Origin: DATEZO01 sp035255485
Lineage (GTDB): Bacteria > Pseudomonadota > Gammaproteobacteria > Burkholderiales > Burkholderiaceae_D
Length of the DNA: 29,273 nt
NCBI GenBank assembly: GCA_035255485.1
Contig: DATEZO010000327.1
Coordinates: 1 to 29,273 of the forward strand
Direction of reading: 5' to 3'
Part shown: one piece after another, positions 7,817 to 16,208 of the stretch
Numbering within the stretch: position 1 is the first letter of the stretch
Layout of the letters: each line of letters opens with the position of its first letter
Notes under the pieces: generated by a model
What the model saw: the letters and a program-made list of their open reading frames with translations, nothing else
Database searches by the model: none
Told to the model about the DNA's origin: nothing
Made by a program: the position numbers and the translations under genes

Positions 7817-8812
7817 ATGGCCTTGGTGACTTTAGTCTCTGGTAAGAGCTTTCAAGCTCCTACAGGAATGTCGATCCTCGATGCAGCATCACTAGAAAAG
7901 ATTGCAATCCCCTACAGCTGCAAAACAGGTCGATGCAACACCTGCAAGTGCAAAGTTATAAGTGGCTCTACTCGCGCACTGCACCTAGAGGTCGGATTGA
8001 CTGAGAACGAGAAGGCGGAAGGCTGGATTCTTAGTTGTGTTCGCTCTGTCGAATCCGATTCGTTACTGGAAGTCAGTGATTTAGGTGACATTGAGTTACC
8101 TATCGCCAAAACTTTGCCATGCCGTATCAGCGAAATCAGACGTCTTACATCCAATGCCGTTCAGGTTTTCTTGAGGCTTCCACCACACACAGACTTTCGC
8201 TTCATGCCTGGACAATACATCGATGTGATTGGCCCCAATGGTGTCCGTCGCAGCTATTCACTGGCTAATTCCAGCTTTGCTGAAAAGATGCTGGAGCTTC
8301 ATATCAGAGAAGTACAAGGCGGAGTCATGAGTGACTACTGGTTCAATCAAGCCAAATCTAATGACTTGCTTCGATTGAACGGCCCGCTTGGGACCTTTTT
8401 CTTACGAGAGACAAAAGGCGTCGATCTGATATTTTTAGCGACTGGTACCGGCATTTCCCCTGTCAAGGCAATGCTGGAATCGATGATAAGTGTCATACCT
8501 GACCAGAGACCCAAGTCAGTTACGGTTTTATGGGGCGGTCGCCGGCCGGAAGATCTTTATCTAAATATTGCAAATATTTCGGGCTTCCATACATACATAC
8601 CGGTGCTATCGCGCCCCGATAAGAACTGGAGCGGCGCCAATGGGTATGTGCATGATGTGTTGATGGATACGGATCCAGATCTAAAAAATGCCGCTGTATA
8701 CGCGTGTGGGTCAGACGCCATGATTCACAGTGCCAAGACCCGTCTGGTACAGGCCGGGTTGCCCGCAAAACGTTTTTACTCGGATGCGTTTCTTAGCTCA
8801 GAAGCTACTTAA
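7817..8812 (+). CDS. ddhD: CDP-6-deoxy-delta-3,4-glucoseen reductase (E3)
   Basis: This reductase passes electrons from NAD(P)H through FAD and a 2Fe-2S cluster to DdhC, completing C3 deoxygenation of CDP-4-keto-6-deoxyglucose. The 331-residue protein shows a plant-type ferredoxin domain first, with cluster ligands Cys35, Cys40, Cys43 and Cys74. An FAD domain follows (RSYSLAN at 145-151), then an NAD(P) domain (GTGISP at 210-215 and YACGS near 300). Length and domain order match the RfbI/AscD/DdhD family. It is the first intact gene after the ops leader, with ddhA 18 bases downstream. Only a weak ribosome-binding site precedes the ATG. The base composition is visibly more AT-rich than in the genes downstream, consistent with a separate origin. 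Confidence 0.93.
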   Translation: MALVTLVSGKSFQAPTGMSILDAASLEKIAIPYSCKTGRCNTCKCKVISGSTRALHLEVGLTENEKAEGWILSCVRSVESDSLLEVSDLGDIELPIAKTLPCRISEIRRLTSNAVQVFLRLPPHTDFRFMPGQYIDVIGPNGVRRSYSLANSSFAEKMLELHIREVQGGVMSDYWFNQAKSNDLLRLNGPLGTFFLRETKGVDLIFLATGTGISPVKAMLESMISVIPDQRPKSVTVLWGGRRPEDLYLNIANISGFHTYIPVLSRPDKNWSGANGYVHDVLMDTDPDLKNAAVYACGSDAMIHSAKTRLVQAGLPAKRFYSDAFLSSEAT

Positions 8813-8830
8813 TCTGATAAGGAAAATCAC

Positions 8831-9604
8831 ATGAAGGCTGTCATTCTTGCAGGGGGCTTGGGCACCCGATTGAGCGAAGAAACCTCCACCCGACCAAAGC
8901 CTATGGTGGAAATTGGTGGTAAACCGATCCTATGGCACATTATGAAAATGTATTCACACCACGGGGTTAATGACTTCGTAATTTGCTGTGGCTACAAAGG
9001 CTACGTGATCAAAGAGTATTTTGCCAACTATTTCCTTCACATGTCAGATGTCACATTCGACATGCGTAGCAACCGGATGGAAGTGCACCAGAAACGAGCT
9101 GAGCCTTGGAACATCACCCTGATTGACACCGGGGACGAATCAATGACTGGTGGCCGTTTGCGTCGTGTAGCCGAATACGTCCATACAGACGAGGCTTTTT
9201 GTTTCACCTATGGCGATGGCGTTAGTGACGTTGACATCACTGCTTCCATCGAATTTCACAAGTGCCACGGTAAGGCAGCGACGCTGACCGCAACTGTTCC
9301 TCCTGGACGTTTCGGTGCGTTGGATATCGAGGGGCGAAAAATCAAGCGATTCATGGAAAAGCCGAAGGGTGACGGTGGCATGATTAACGGTGGTTTCTTC
9401 GTACTTTCACCTCGTGTACTAGATTACCTCGAGAGCGACGCAACTGTATGGGAGCAACAACCTCTACAACGCTTGGCTACTGATGGTGAACTGATGGCGT
9501 TTGAGCATCACGGATTTTGGCAGCCTATGGACACATTACGAGACAAGACTTACCTGGAAGAGCTTTGGGCAGCTGATATTGCGCCCTGGAAGACCTGGGA
9601 ATGA
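8831..9604 (+). CDS. ddhA: Glucose-1-phosphate cytidylyltransferase
   Basis: Makes CDP-glucose from CTP and glucose-1-phosphate, the first step to CDP-3,6-dideoxyhexoses. The 257-residue protein has the nucleotidyltransferase signature at the N-terminus (LAGGLGTRLSEETSTRPKPM), the KPILWHIMKMYSHHG segment, the metal-binding YGDGVSDVD and the late EKPKGDGGMINGGFF, all as in the RfbF family. Its length equals the family norm. An AAGGAA ribosome-binding site stands 6 bases before the ATG. The stop overlaps the ATG of ddhB (ATGA), indicating translational coupling. Confidence 0.96.
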   Translation: MKAVILAGGLGTRLSEETSTRPKPMVEIGGKPILWHIMKMYSHHGVNDFVICCGYKGYVIKEYFANYFLHMSDVTFDMRSNRMEVHQKRAEPWNITLIDTGDESMTGGRLRRVAEYVHTDEAFCFTYGDGVSDVDITASIEFHKCHGKAATLTATVPPGRFGALDIEGRKIKRFMEKPKGDGGMINGGFFVLSPRVLDYLESDATVWEQQPLQRLATDGELMAFEHHGFWQPMDTLRDKTYLEELWAADIAPWKTWE

Positions 9605-10674
9605 ACACTATCGCAAAAACTGATCCAGTTTTCTGGCAGGGAAAGCGTGTTTTGCTGACGGGCCATACTGGCTTCAAGGGAAGTTGGTTGAGTCTTTGGC
9701 TGCAATCCTTGGGGGCTACTTTGCGCGGCATAGCACTTCCTCCCTCGACTGAACCCGCGTTGTTTGAGGCGGCTCGAATTACTGAAGGACTGGAGCATCG
9801 CATTGTCGATATCCGTGACTTTTCCTCTGTAAAGTCCCAGTTTGACGAATTTAAACCTGAAATCGTCATCCATATGGCAGCACAGCCTCTGGTGCGTTTA
9901 TCTTACAACCAACCTGTCGAGACATACGCTACGAATGTCATGGGCACAGTGCACGTTCTTGAAGCAGCGCGACACTGCAACTCAGTTAAAGCCATCGTTA
10001 ATATCACTACCGACAAGTGTTATGAGAATCGCGAATGGGTTTGGAGTTATCGAGAAAACGAGCCCATGGGAGGCCACGACCCTTACTCAAGCAGTAAAGG
10101 TTGCGCTGAGTTAGTTAGTAGTTCCTACCGCAACTCTTTCTTGAGGCGCGCCGGCATCGCGATGGCTACAGCGCGCGCGGGCAATGTAATCGGCGGCGGT
10201 GACTGGTCGGCCGATCGCCTCGTACCAGACATTCTTCACGCGCTTGAAATGGGCGAGGCCGTACTCATCCGCAACCCGCACGCCATTCGCCCATGGCAGC
10301 ATGTTTTGGAACCATTGTCCGGTTACCTGCTTCTTGCAGAACGCTTGTACACAGGAGGCCAGACCGACGCAGAGGGATGGAATTTTGGCCCTCTAGATGA
10401 AGATGCGCGCCCCGTTCAGCGGATCGTAGAGTATGCCTGCCAAAAATGGGGGGGTGGTGCCACCTGGACATTGCAGCCTGGAGATCATCCACATGAAGCA
10501 AGTTTTCTAAAACTGGACATCTCGAAAGCCCGGCAGCGTCTCCATTGGGCGCCGCGTTGGTCCCTTGAAAAAGCGCTGGATCACATCATCGACTGGCATC
10601 AAGCCTGGCTTGCAGGCCAGGATATCCGCGCTGTTTGTCTGCATCAAATTTCTCTTTTCGGATCCGAGCAATGA
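9601..10674 (+). CDS. ddhB: CDP-glucose 4,6-dehydratase
   Basis: An SDR enzyme converting CDP-glucose to CDP-4-keto-6-deoxyglucose, 357 residues. It has the NAD motif GHTGFKGSW near residues 20-28, the HMAAQPLVRLSY motif, the catalytic NITTDKCYEN (Thr-Asp-Lys in place of the usual Thr-Asp-Glu, typical of RfbG) and the YSSSKG Tyr-x3-Lys pair. Both ends overlap neighbours by ATGA, with ddhA upstream and ddhC downstream, so the three are tightly coupled. Confidence 0.96.
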   Translation: MNTIAKTDPVFWQGKRVLLTGHTGFKGSWLSLWLQSLGATLRGIALPPSTEPALFEAARITEGLEHRIVDIRDFSSVKSQFDEFKPEIVIHMAAQPLVRLSYNQPVETYATNVMGTVHVLEAARHCNSVKAIVNITTDKCYENREWVWSYRENEPMGGHDPYSSSKGCAELVSSSYRNSFLRRAGIAMATARAGNVIGGGDWSADRLVPDILHALEMGEAVLIRNPHAIRPWQHVLEPLSGYLLLAERLYTGGQTDAEGWNFGPLDEDARPVQRIVEYACQKWGGGATWTLQPGDHPHEASFLKLDISKARQRLHWAPRWSLEKALDHIIDWHQAWLAGQDIRAVCLHQISLFGSEQ

Positions 10675-12023
10675 CCAAAGCCTCTGTGAACTTCCAACCT
10701 GAACTGAACAAGCTGCGTAGCCAGATCCACGAGTTGGTACAACAATTCGCCGATATCGCGTATGCACCAAAAGCGTTTTTGCCAGGAGAAAGCCCTGTGC
10801 CGGTATCGGGCAAAGTGATCGGTGCTAAAGAACTGCAACTGATGGTGGATGCATCTCTCGACGGATGGCTGACCACTGGCCGTTTCAACGCCATGTTTGA
10901 AGAACGTCTGGCCAAGTTCCTAGGTGTTAAGTACTTGATCACCGTTAACTCAGGCTCGTCAGCCAATCTGGTAGCGTTTTCCACGCTGACGAGCCCCAAA
11001 CTGGGTGACCGAGCCATCAAGCAGGGTGACGAGGTGATTGGTGTGGCTGCAGGTTTTCCCACCACGGTTAACCCGATCATTCAGTTTGGATCTGTGCCAG
11101 TATTTGTGGATGTGGATCTAGCTACACACAACATTGACGCGAGCAAGATCGAGGCGGCGATCACGCCCAAGACCAAGGCCATCATGCTGGCCCACAGCTT
11201 GGGCAACCCGTTTAATCTGGACGTGGTGACAGCACTGTGCAAAAAATACAACCTCTGGTTGGTGGAAGACTGCTGCGACGCTTTGGGCGCAACCTACAAG
11301 GGCCAGATGGTGGGCACTTTTGGCGACATTGCCACTCTGAGTTTCTATCCGGCGCACCACATCACCATGGGCGAGGGCGGCGCTGTTTTCACCAACAACG
11401 CCGAACTCAAACTGATCGCTGAATCCTTCCGCGACTGGGGCCGTGACTGTTACTGTTCCCCTGGCAAGGACAACACCTGCGATAAGCGCTTTTGCTGGAC
11501 GAAGAAAGATTTGGGCGGTGACCTGCCTGACGGGTACGATCACAAGTACACCTACAGCCACTTGGGCTACAACCTCAAGATTAGCGACATGCAAGCGGCT
11601 TGTGCGTTGGCCCAGATGGATCGGGTGGACGAGTTCATTGCCAAACGCCGCGCCAACTTTACATTCCTAAAGAGCCGTTTGGTCAGCTGCATCGAATTCC
11701 TGCATTTGCCGGAGCCCACACCGAATTCTGAACCATCCTGGTTTGGCTTTCCTTTGATTGTGAAGGAAAGCAGCGGCATCAAGCGCAATGATCTAATTAA
11801 TTTTCTGGAACAGAACAAGATCGGCACACGCCTGTTGTTTGCTGGCAACCTGACGAAGCAGCCTTACATGACTGGCCGCAACTACCGCATCAGCGGGGAC
11901 CTGACCAACACCGACATTGTGATGAACCGGACCTTCTGGCTGGGTACCTTCCCGGGACTGAGCCAAGAGCAACTGGATTACATCGCCGGCAAGCTGGAAG
12001 AGTTCTTCGGTGTGAACTTCTGA
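10671..12023 (+). CDS. ddhC: CDP-4-keto-6-deoxyglucose 3-dehydrase (E1)
   Basis: A PMP-dependent 2Fe-2S enzyme that removes the C3 hydroxyl. The start at 10671 overlaps the ddhB stop and gives 450 residues, the usual size; an open frame extends 12 codons further upstream. The aminotransferase fold is clear (NSGSSANL, GFPTTVNPI, AHSLGNPF, VEDCCDALG). The lysine that normally binds PLP is replaced by histidine in SFYPAHHITMGEGG (His229/His230, the second aligning with the lysine), the hallmark of this subfamily. The cysteines fit the C-x57-C-x1-C-x7-C cluster pattern of E1: Cys202, Cys260, Cys262 and Cys270. With DdhD it completes CDP-4-keto-3,6-dideoxyglucose. Confidence 0.96.
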   Translation: MTKASVNFQPELNKLRSQIHELVQQFADIAYAPKAFLPGESPVPVSGKVIGAKELQLMVDASLDGWLTTGRFNAMFEERLAKFLGVKYLITVNSGSSANLVAFSTLTSPKLGDRAIKQGDEVIGVAAGFPTTVNPIIQFGSVPVFVDVDLATHNIDASKIEAAITPKTKAIMLAHSLGNPFNLDVVTALCKKYNLWLVEDCCDALGATYKGQMVGTFGDIATLSFYPAHHITMGEGGAVFTNNAELKLIAESFRDWGRDCYCSPGKDNTCDKRFCWTKKDLGGDLPDGYDHKYTYSHLGYNLKISDMQAACALAQMDRVDEFIAKRRANFTFLKSRLVSCIEFLHLPEPTPNSEPSWFGFPLIVKESSGIKRNDLINFLEQNKIGTRLLFAGNLTKQPYMTGRNYRISGDLTNTDIVMNRTFWLGTFPGLSQEQLDYIAGKLEEFFGVNF

Positions 12024-12040
12024 TTCGCGGTGGCAGCACC

Positions 12041-12928
12041 TTGAAACGCATCTTCCTGACGGGCGCAACGGGCTTTCTCGGCTCGCACGTGTTGGCCGCT
12101 CTGCATGCAGAAAACTACTCGATCGTCGCAACGACACGTGGCGATACCTCCACGTTGCCAAAGCGCCTTGTCGATCGCCGCACCGAGTGGATTTCCACCG
12201 TGGATGCGGCGAGCGTCATCGAGGCGGTAAAGCCGCATGCGGTTATACATCTGGCCACGGACTACGGCGGTGCCCCCCGGCTTCAAGACACGCTTCTTGC
12301 TAACGAGGCGTGGCCGCTCAGGCTTCTGGAAGCGGGAATTCGCTCAGGCACAGAGATCTTTCTCAACACCGACAGCTTCTTTGCCAAACCAGCCTTCGCA
12401 TACCCCCATATGAGGCCGTACACGCTGTCGAAGTCCCACTTCCTCGCATGGGGCCGGCTCGCCGCGACAGGAACTCAAACGCGCTTCATCACCTTGCGGC
12501 TTGAGCACGTTTTTGGCGAGAATGATCGCCCCAACAAATTTGTCCCGTCCATGCTTCGCCAGCTGAAAATCGGCGAGATTGTCGAAGCAACGGCGGGCAC
12601 GCAGCGTCGAGATTTTATCTATGCGGGCGACGTCGCGAGCGCATTCACGACAGTGCTGAAAAATCACGGCGCGCTGGGCCAGGAGATGGATGAGATCGAC
12701 GTCGGTACCGGCCAATCCATCACCGTGAGGTCTTTCGTCGAGCTTGCTAAATCCCTTTCCTGCTCATCGAGTCCGCTGCGGTTCGGCAGCGTACCGATGC
12801 GGCAGAACGAGATCATGGATTCGTTCGCCGACATTGCCATTCTCAGGATGCTGGGCTGGGCGCCTCGATCAAGCGTAGAAGACGGTCTGCGACGCTGCAT
12901 CGCGGATCTGCAGCCAGGCGAGCAATGA
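12041..12928 (+). CDS. CDP-3,6-dideoxyhexose synthase, CDP-abequose-synthase-like
   Basis: An SDR reductase acting on the C4 ketone of CDP-4-keto-3,6-dideoxyglucose. The 295-residue protein has GATGFLG at 8-14, IHLATDYGG near 70, Ser112 in IFLNTDSFFAK, and Tyr127-x3-Lys131 in MRPYTLSK. The run FLNTDSFFAK...HMRPY...K..F, followed by LRLEHVFG, closely resembles Salmonella abequose synthase RfbJ as I remember it. Gene order (ddhDABC-this-wzx) is also that of Salmonella group B. The start is TTG; it is needed to keep the NAD motif at the right distance, and no ATG is available upstream. Whether the product is CDP-abequose or the C4 epimer CDP-paratose cannot be settled by eye. Confidence 0.85.
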   Translation: MKRIFLTGATGFLGSHVLAALHAENYSIVATTRGDTSTLPKRLVDRRTEWISTVDAASVIEAVKPHAVIHLATDYGGAPRLQDTLLANEAWPLRLLEAGIRSGTEIFLNTDSFFAKPAFAYPHMRPYTLSKSHFLAWGRLAATGTQTRFITLRLEHVFGENDRPNKFVPSMLRQLKIGEIVEATAGTQRRDFIYAGDVASAFTTVLKNHGALGQEMDEIDVGTGQSITVRSFVELAKSLSCSSSPLRFGSVPMRQNEIMDSFADIAILRMLGWAPRSSVEDGLRRCIADLQPGEQ

Positions 12929-14307
12929 GACCATGCAATCCAAGCACCATCAGGACGGCAGTCGATATGGACGGTAAACACGCTGTCAGGGTCACTTTCG
13001 TATATCGGGCATGGCAATTGCTGAGTGGCTTGCTCAGCCTGTTCTTCGTCACTTCGTTCTATTCTGCGGAGGTCCAGGGTTACTACTTCACGTTCGTCAG
13101 CTTGCTGACGATCCAGACAGTCTTCGAGCTTGGGATCACCTACGTCATCACGACGGTGACGGCGCACGAGATGGTTGGCACGTCCTGGAAGCCGTTCGAT
13201 GCGGCTCCACCTCCCCGTGACGTGGCTTCCCGGCTGTCTGCTCTCTTTCACGTCATCTGGCGACGCGCCCTGAAGCTTGTTATCGGCTTCATCCTGGTCG
13301 TGACGGTGCTGGGATTCATGGTGATGCGAACGGAGAAGGCCTCCGCGCACCATGAATGGGTGACGCCATGGGTGCTGGTAGTGGCGTTTTATGGTTTGAA
13401 GATCTGCATCACCTTGTTCGAGGGCTTCCTCGAAGGAATGTCACAGGTGAAACTGGTAGCCCGCACGAGATTGTTCAGTTCGCTGGCCACGAGCGTTACT
13501 CTCTGGGCAGGTATTTCAGCTGGGGCAGGCTTGTATGCGGTCGCGATCTCCGCTGCCATTTCGGTGGCCGTGTCGTTGATGATCTACCGCTGCAAGTTCC
13601 TGCCCTTGGCTCTGCGACTCTACAGGCATGAGGAGCGCCCGCCTGCGGCAAAGATCTGGGACTCGAAAACGCAGTCCTTTCAGACCCGCATGGCCATCAG
13701 TTGGATTTGTGGCTATGTGGTCTTCCAAACGCTGGTCCCCATCGCCTTCTATTTCCTTGGCGCAGTGGAAGCGGGTCGCATCGGCCTATCCCTTTCCTTG
13801 TGCAGCGCGGTCACGGCGATCGGCAGCGCGTGGATTGGCCCCAAGGTGCCTGAACTTTCCCGTCTCGCCAAGGAGCTGAATCTGGATGCCTTGAAAGAGT
13901 GTCTGCGTCGCATGCTGAAGGAAGTCGGCTCGGTCAATCTGTTGCTAGTAGTCCTGATCGCGGTCGGCAATGAAGTGGTCCCATTGTTTTCCACTAAGCT
14001 AGCCGACCGGCTCCCGAATGGTTCAACGCTGCTCATTCTTCTGATCGCCACGGTGGCGAACCAGTACATCACCGTGATCGCGACATTCTCCCGGTCCTTC
14101 AAGATCGATCCTTTCGCCTGGCCCACGGCATTCTCGGCCTGCGTATCGATCCTTCTTGGCATCTATCTGACAAGGACCATGGGGGCGACAGGAGCCGCTG
14201 CAGCGTATGGCCTATCCATGCTGGTGGGGCTCTTCCCATTCAGTGTGTATCGCCACATCCTGCTGGAATCTGGCAGTTCAAAGTTCTACGGAGCAAAGGG
14301 CCAATGA
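12925..14307 (+). CDS. wzx: Wzx-type oligosaccharide flippase
   Basis: A 460-residue polytopic membrane protein of the polysaccharide-transport (MOP) superfamily, which moves undecaprenyl-linked repeat units to the periplasm. About twelve hydrophobic segments are visible, starting with VTFVYRAWQLLSGLLSLFFVTSFYS and ending with AAAAYGLSMLVGLFPFSVY. A cytoplasmic loop with a basic, Pro-rich patch (RHEERPPAAKIWD) lies mid-protein. The start overlaps the upstream stop (ATGA); an internal ATG at 12967 is an alternative. It sits where wzx sits in Salmonella group B. Sequence in this family diverges fast, so assignment rests on topology, size and context. Confidence 0.85.
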   Translation: MRPCNPSTIRTAVDMDGKHAVRVTFVYRAWQLLSGLLSLFFVTSFYSAEVQGYYFTFVSLLTIQTVFELGITYVITTVTAHEMVGTSWKPFDAAPPPRDVASRLSALFHVIWRRALKLVIGFILVVTVLGFMVMRTEKASAHHEWVTPWVLVVAFYGLKICITLFEGFLEGMSQVKLVARTRLFSSLATSVTLWAGISAGAGLYAVAISAAISVAVSLMIYRCKFLPLALRLYRHEERPPAAKIWDSKTQSFQTRMAISWICGYVVFQTLVPIAFYFLGAVEAGRIGLSLSLCSAVTAIGSAWIGPKVPELSRLAKELNLDALKECLRRMLKEVGSVNLLLVVLIAVGNEVVPLFSTKLADRLPNGSTLLILLIATVANQYITVIATFSRSFKIDPFAWPTAFSACVSILLGIYLTRTMGATGAAAAYGLSMLVGLFPFSVYRHILLESGSSKFYGAKGQ

Positions 14308-15296
14308 CTATTGCCAATACACAGTGCAAACTGCTGGCTATCTGCCTGCCGACCCGCAACAGGGCCGCAATGCTGGCCGAATCTCTCGCCGCACTGATCG
14401 AGCGCATGCGTCCGTTCGGCATACCGATCCATGTCAGCGACAACAGCACCAACGGCGATACCGGAAAGGTCGTGCAAACACTTCAAGCCCAGTACCCGTT
14501 CCTACACTACTCGCGGTGCGAACGGGAATTGGAGGCCGACGCGAACTTTGAGCGCGCTCTCCGTCTTCCAGACACGAAATATCGCTGGCTTTTTGGCGAT
14601 CACTACAAGATCGAGGAAGGCTTTGATCTGAACATCCTCCTATCGCTGCTCGAGGCAGATCATGAACTAGTCGCGCTCAATTCCAGGAACAGAATCCAGG
14701 GCATCAAGTCCGGAAAGTATGCAGACTCCGTGTTCGTATTAGAGAAGCTCGGTTGGCATCTCACCATGATGACCGCCCTCATCTATTCTGATCGCCTACT
14801 CGATCGGATCGACTTCAAGCGATATTACGGTACGTTCCTGACCCAGACGTTGTCTATTTTCGACGAGTTCTCTAGCCGCGAACTGGATTTCTACTGGCTC
14901 GCCAATATCGCGATTGGCAGTTACCCGATCGATCCCCACGAATCCTGGCACCCCAGGGCGCTCACCGTGTTCGTCCGAGATTGGTTCCACGGCATCATGT
15001 CGCTGCCGCCGAAATACGGCACCGCGGCCAAACAAGTGGCTATCATGGCTCATGCTTCTAACGTCAGCTTATTTTCCCTGCGCGGGATGATTTATCTGCG
15101 GGCGCTCGGCGCTATCGATCACGCGAAGGTGAGAGCGGTCAAAAAGGAAATCCCGTTCGTTTTCCGATTCGATCGGAGAGTGTTCCTCTATTGCAGCCTG
15201 ATGATTCCTCGTTTCGTTGCCGAGCTGGCCCTGAAGGGCTATGAATCCTTGCAGCGAAGGCGCCGCCGTAGTAGCTCTCCACGGACAGCGACGTGA
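14304..15296 (+). CDS. GT2 glycosyltransferase, candidate abequosyltransferase (WbaV position)
   Basis: A 330-residue family 2 glycosyltransferase, cytoplasmic or peripheral at the inner membrane. The N-terminal strand ICLPTRNRAAMLAESLAAL is followed by IHVSDNSTNGDT (nucleotide-binding Asp) and then ANFERALRLPDTKYRWLFGDHYKI, where FGDH stands at the usual DxD position. The C-terminal half has amphipathic and hydrophobic segments. In size and position (directly after wzx, start overlapping by ATGA) it matches Salmonella WbaV, which adds abequose. The dideoxyhexose specificity is inferred from that position and not from diagnostic residues. Confidence 0.82.
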   Translation: MTIANTQCKLLAICLPTRNRAAMLAESLAALIERMRPFGIPIHVSDNSTNGDTGKVVQTLQAQYPFLHYSRCERELEADANFERALRLPDTKYRWLFGDHYKIEEGFDLNILLSLLEADHELVALNSRNRIQGIKSGKYADSVFVLEKLGWHLTMMTALIYSDRLLDRIDFKRYYGTFLTQTLSIFDEFSSRELDFYWLANIAIGSYPIDPHESWHPRALTVFVRDWFHGIMSLPPKYGTAAKQVAIMAHASNVSLFSLRGMIYLRALGAIDHAKVRAVKKEIPFVFRFDRRVFLYCSLMIPRFVAELALKGYESLQRRRRRSSSPRTAT

Positions 15297-15308
15297 GATT
15301 CTAGCCAG

Positions 15309-16184
15309 ATGAGCATCCAAACAGCACATTGCGTCGCTGCGGTTCTGACGACCTATAAGCCAGACGCAGCCTTTAGGTCACGGATCGCTGAGTTGCCGAA
15401 GCTCGCCAAGGTGATCGTTGTCGATAACACGCCAGGCGGCCATCGATTCAGCAGCGAGGATTCCGACGGGCTGGTCATCCTGCAGGACGGTTGCAACAAG
15501 GGGCTGGGCAAAGCGCTGAATCTCGGAATCAAGGAGGCGCGCCGGCTTGGTTGCGAGCAAGTCATCTTGTTCGATCAGGACAGCACACCTTCCGCCGACT
15601 TCGCGTGCGCCCTCCTGGATGGTCTACGCAAGGCTGGATACAAGGCCGCCGTGGGGCCCAAGCTCATTGATGATCAAGAGCTTTTCTCGCCGCGCGTCGA
15701 ATCTAATGGTACGGCGACGGAGGTCTCGTATCTGGCGACCTCTGGTATGGCTTTCAACATCTCCTGCTCGATCTCCGACAAGGAGTTTGCTGAGGATCTG
15801 TTCCTCGACTTCGTGGACATGGACTGGTGCTGGCGCATGCGCTACCAGGAGGGCTGGAAGTTCTATTGCCTCGACTCCGTACTGATGCCCCACCGTCTGG
15901 GGTTGGCACAGCGTAAGCTGTTCGGCGTAACTTATCATGTGCCGCCGCCCTATCGCCACTATTTCCAGTTCCGGGATACCTTCCGTTTGACTCGCCGAAA
16001 CTATGCGCCATCGCGATCGCGTTGGCGACTGCGACTCATTCTCCTGCCCAAGCTGTTGGTTTATCCATTCATCCTCGGCAACGGCGCGGAACGCGTGCTT
16101 TGGATGGCTCGCGGAATCCGCGACGCGATTCTAGCGGTGAAGGGCATCGGCGCTGCAGACCATAAGCTACAGCGAAATTCTTAA
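15309..16184 (+). CDS. GT2 glycosyltransferase, rhamnosyltransferase-like
   Basis: A 291-residue family 2 glycosyltransferase. It starts VAAVLTTYKPD, has VIVVDNTPGG, then the GCNKGLGKALNLGIKEA segment and the metal site ILFDQDSTP, followed by VDMDWCWRMR. The combination (VDNT, N.G.G.ALN.GI, FDQDS, DwcWR) is characteristic of the bacterial rhamnosyltransferase group (WbbL/RfbN-like). The dTDP-6-deoxyhexose made by the rml genes downstream is a plausible donor. It begins 12 bases after the previous gene. Confidence 0.85.
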   Translation: MSIQTAHCVAAVLTTYKPDAAFRSRIAELPKLAKVIVVDNTPGGHRFSSEDSDGLVILQDGCNKGLGKALNLGIKEARRLGCEQVILFDQDSTPSADFACALLDGLRKAGYKAAVGPKLIDDQELFSPRVESNGTATEVSYLATSGMAFNISCSISDKEFAEDLFLDFVDMDWCWRMRYQEGWKFYCLDSVLMPHRLGLAQRKLFGVTYHVPPPYRHYFQFRDTFRLTRRNYAPSRSRWRLRLILLPKLLVYPFILGNGAERVLWMARGIRDAILAVKGIGAADHKLQRNS

Positions 16185-16208
16185 AACATATCTAAAGATT
16201 AAGAGAAA

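Noticed and set aside
12664..13353. 229-residue open frame on the minus strand
   Set aside because: Antisense to the abequose-synthase-like and wzx genes; Arg/Asp/Gln-rich composition typical of a shadow frame.
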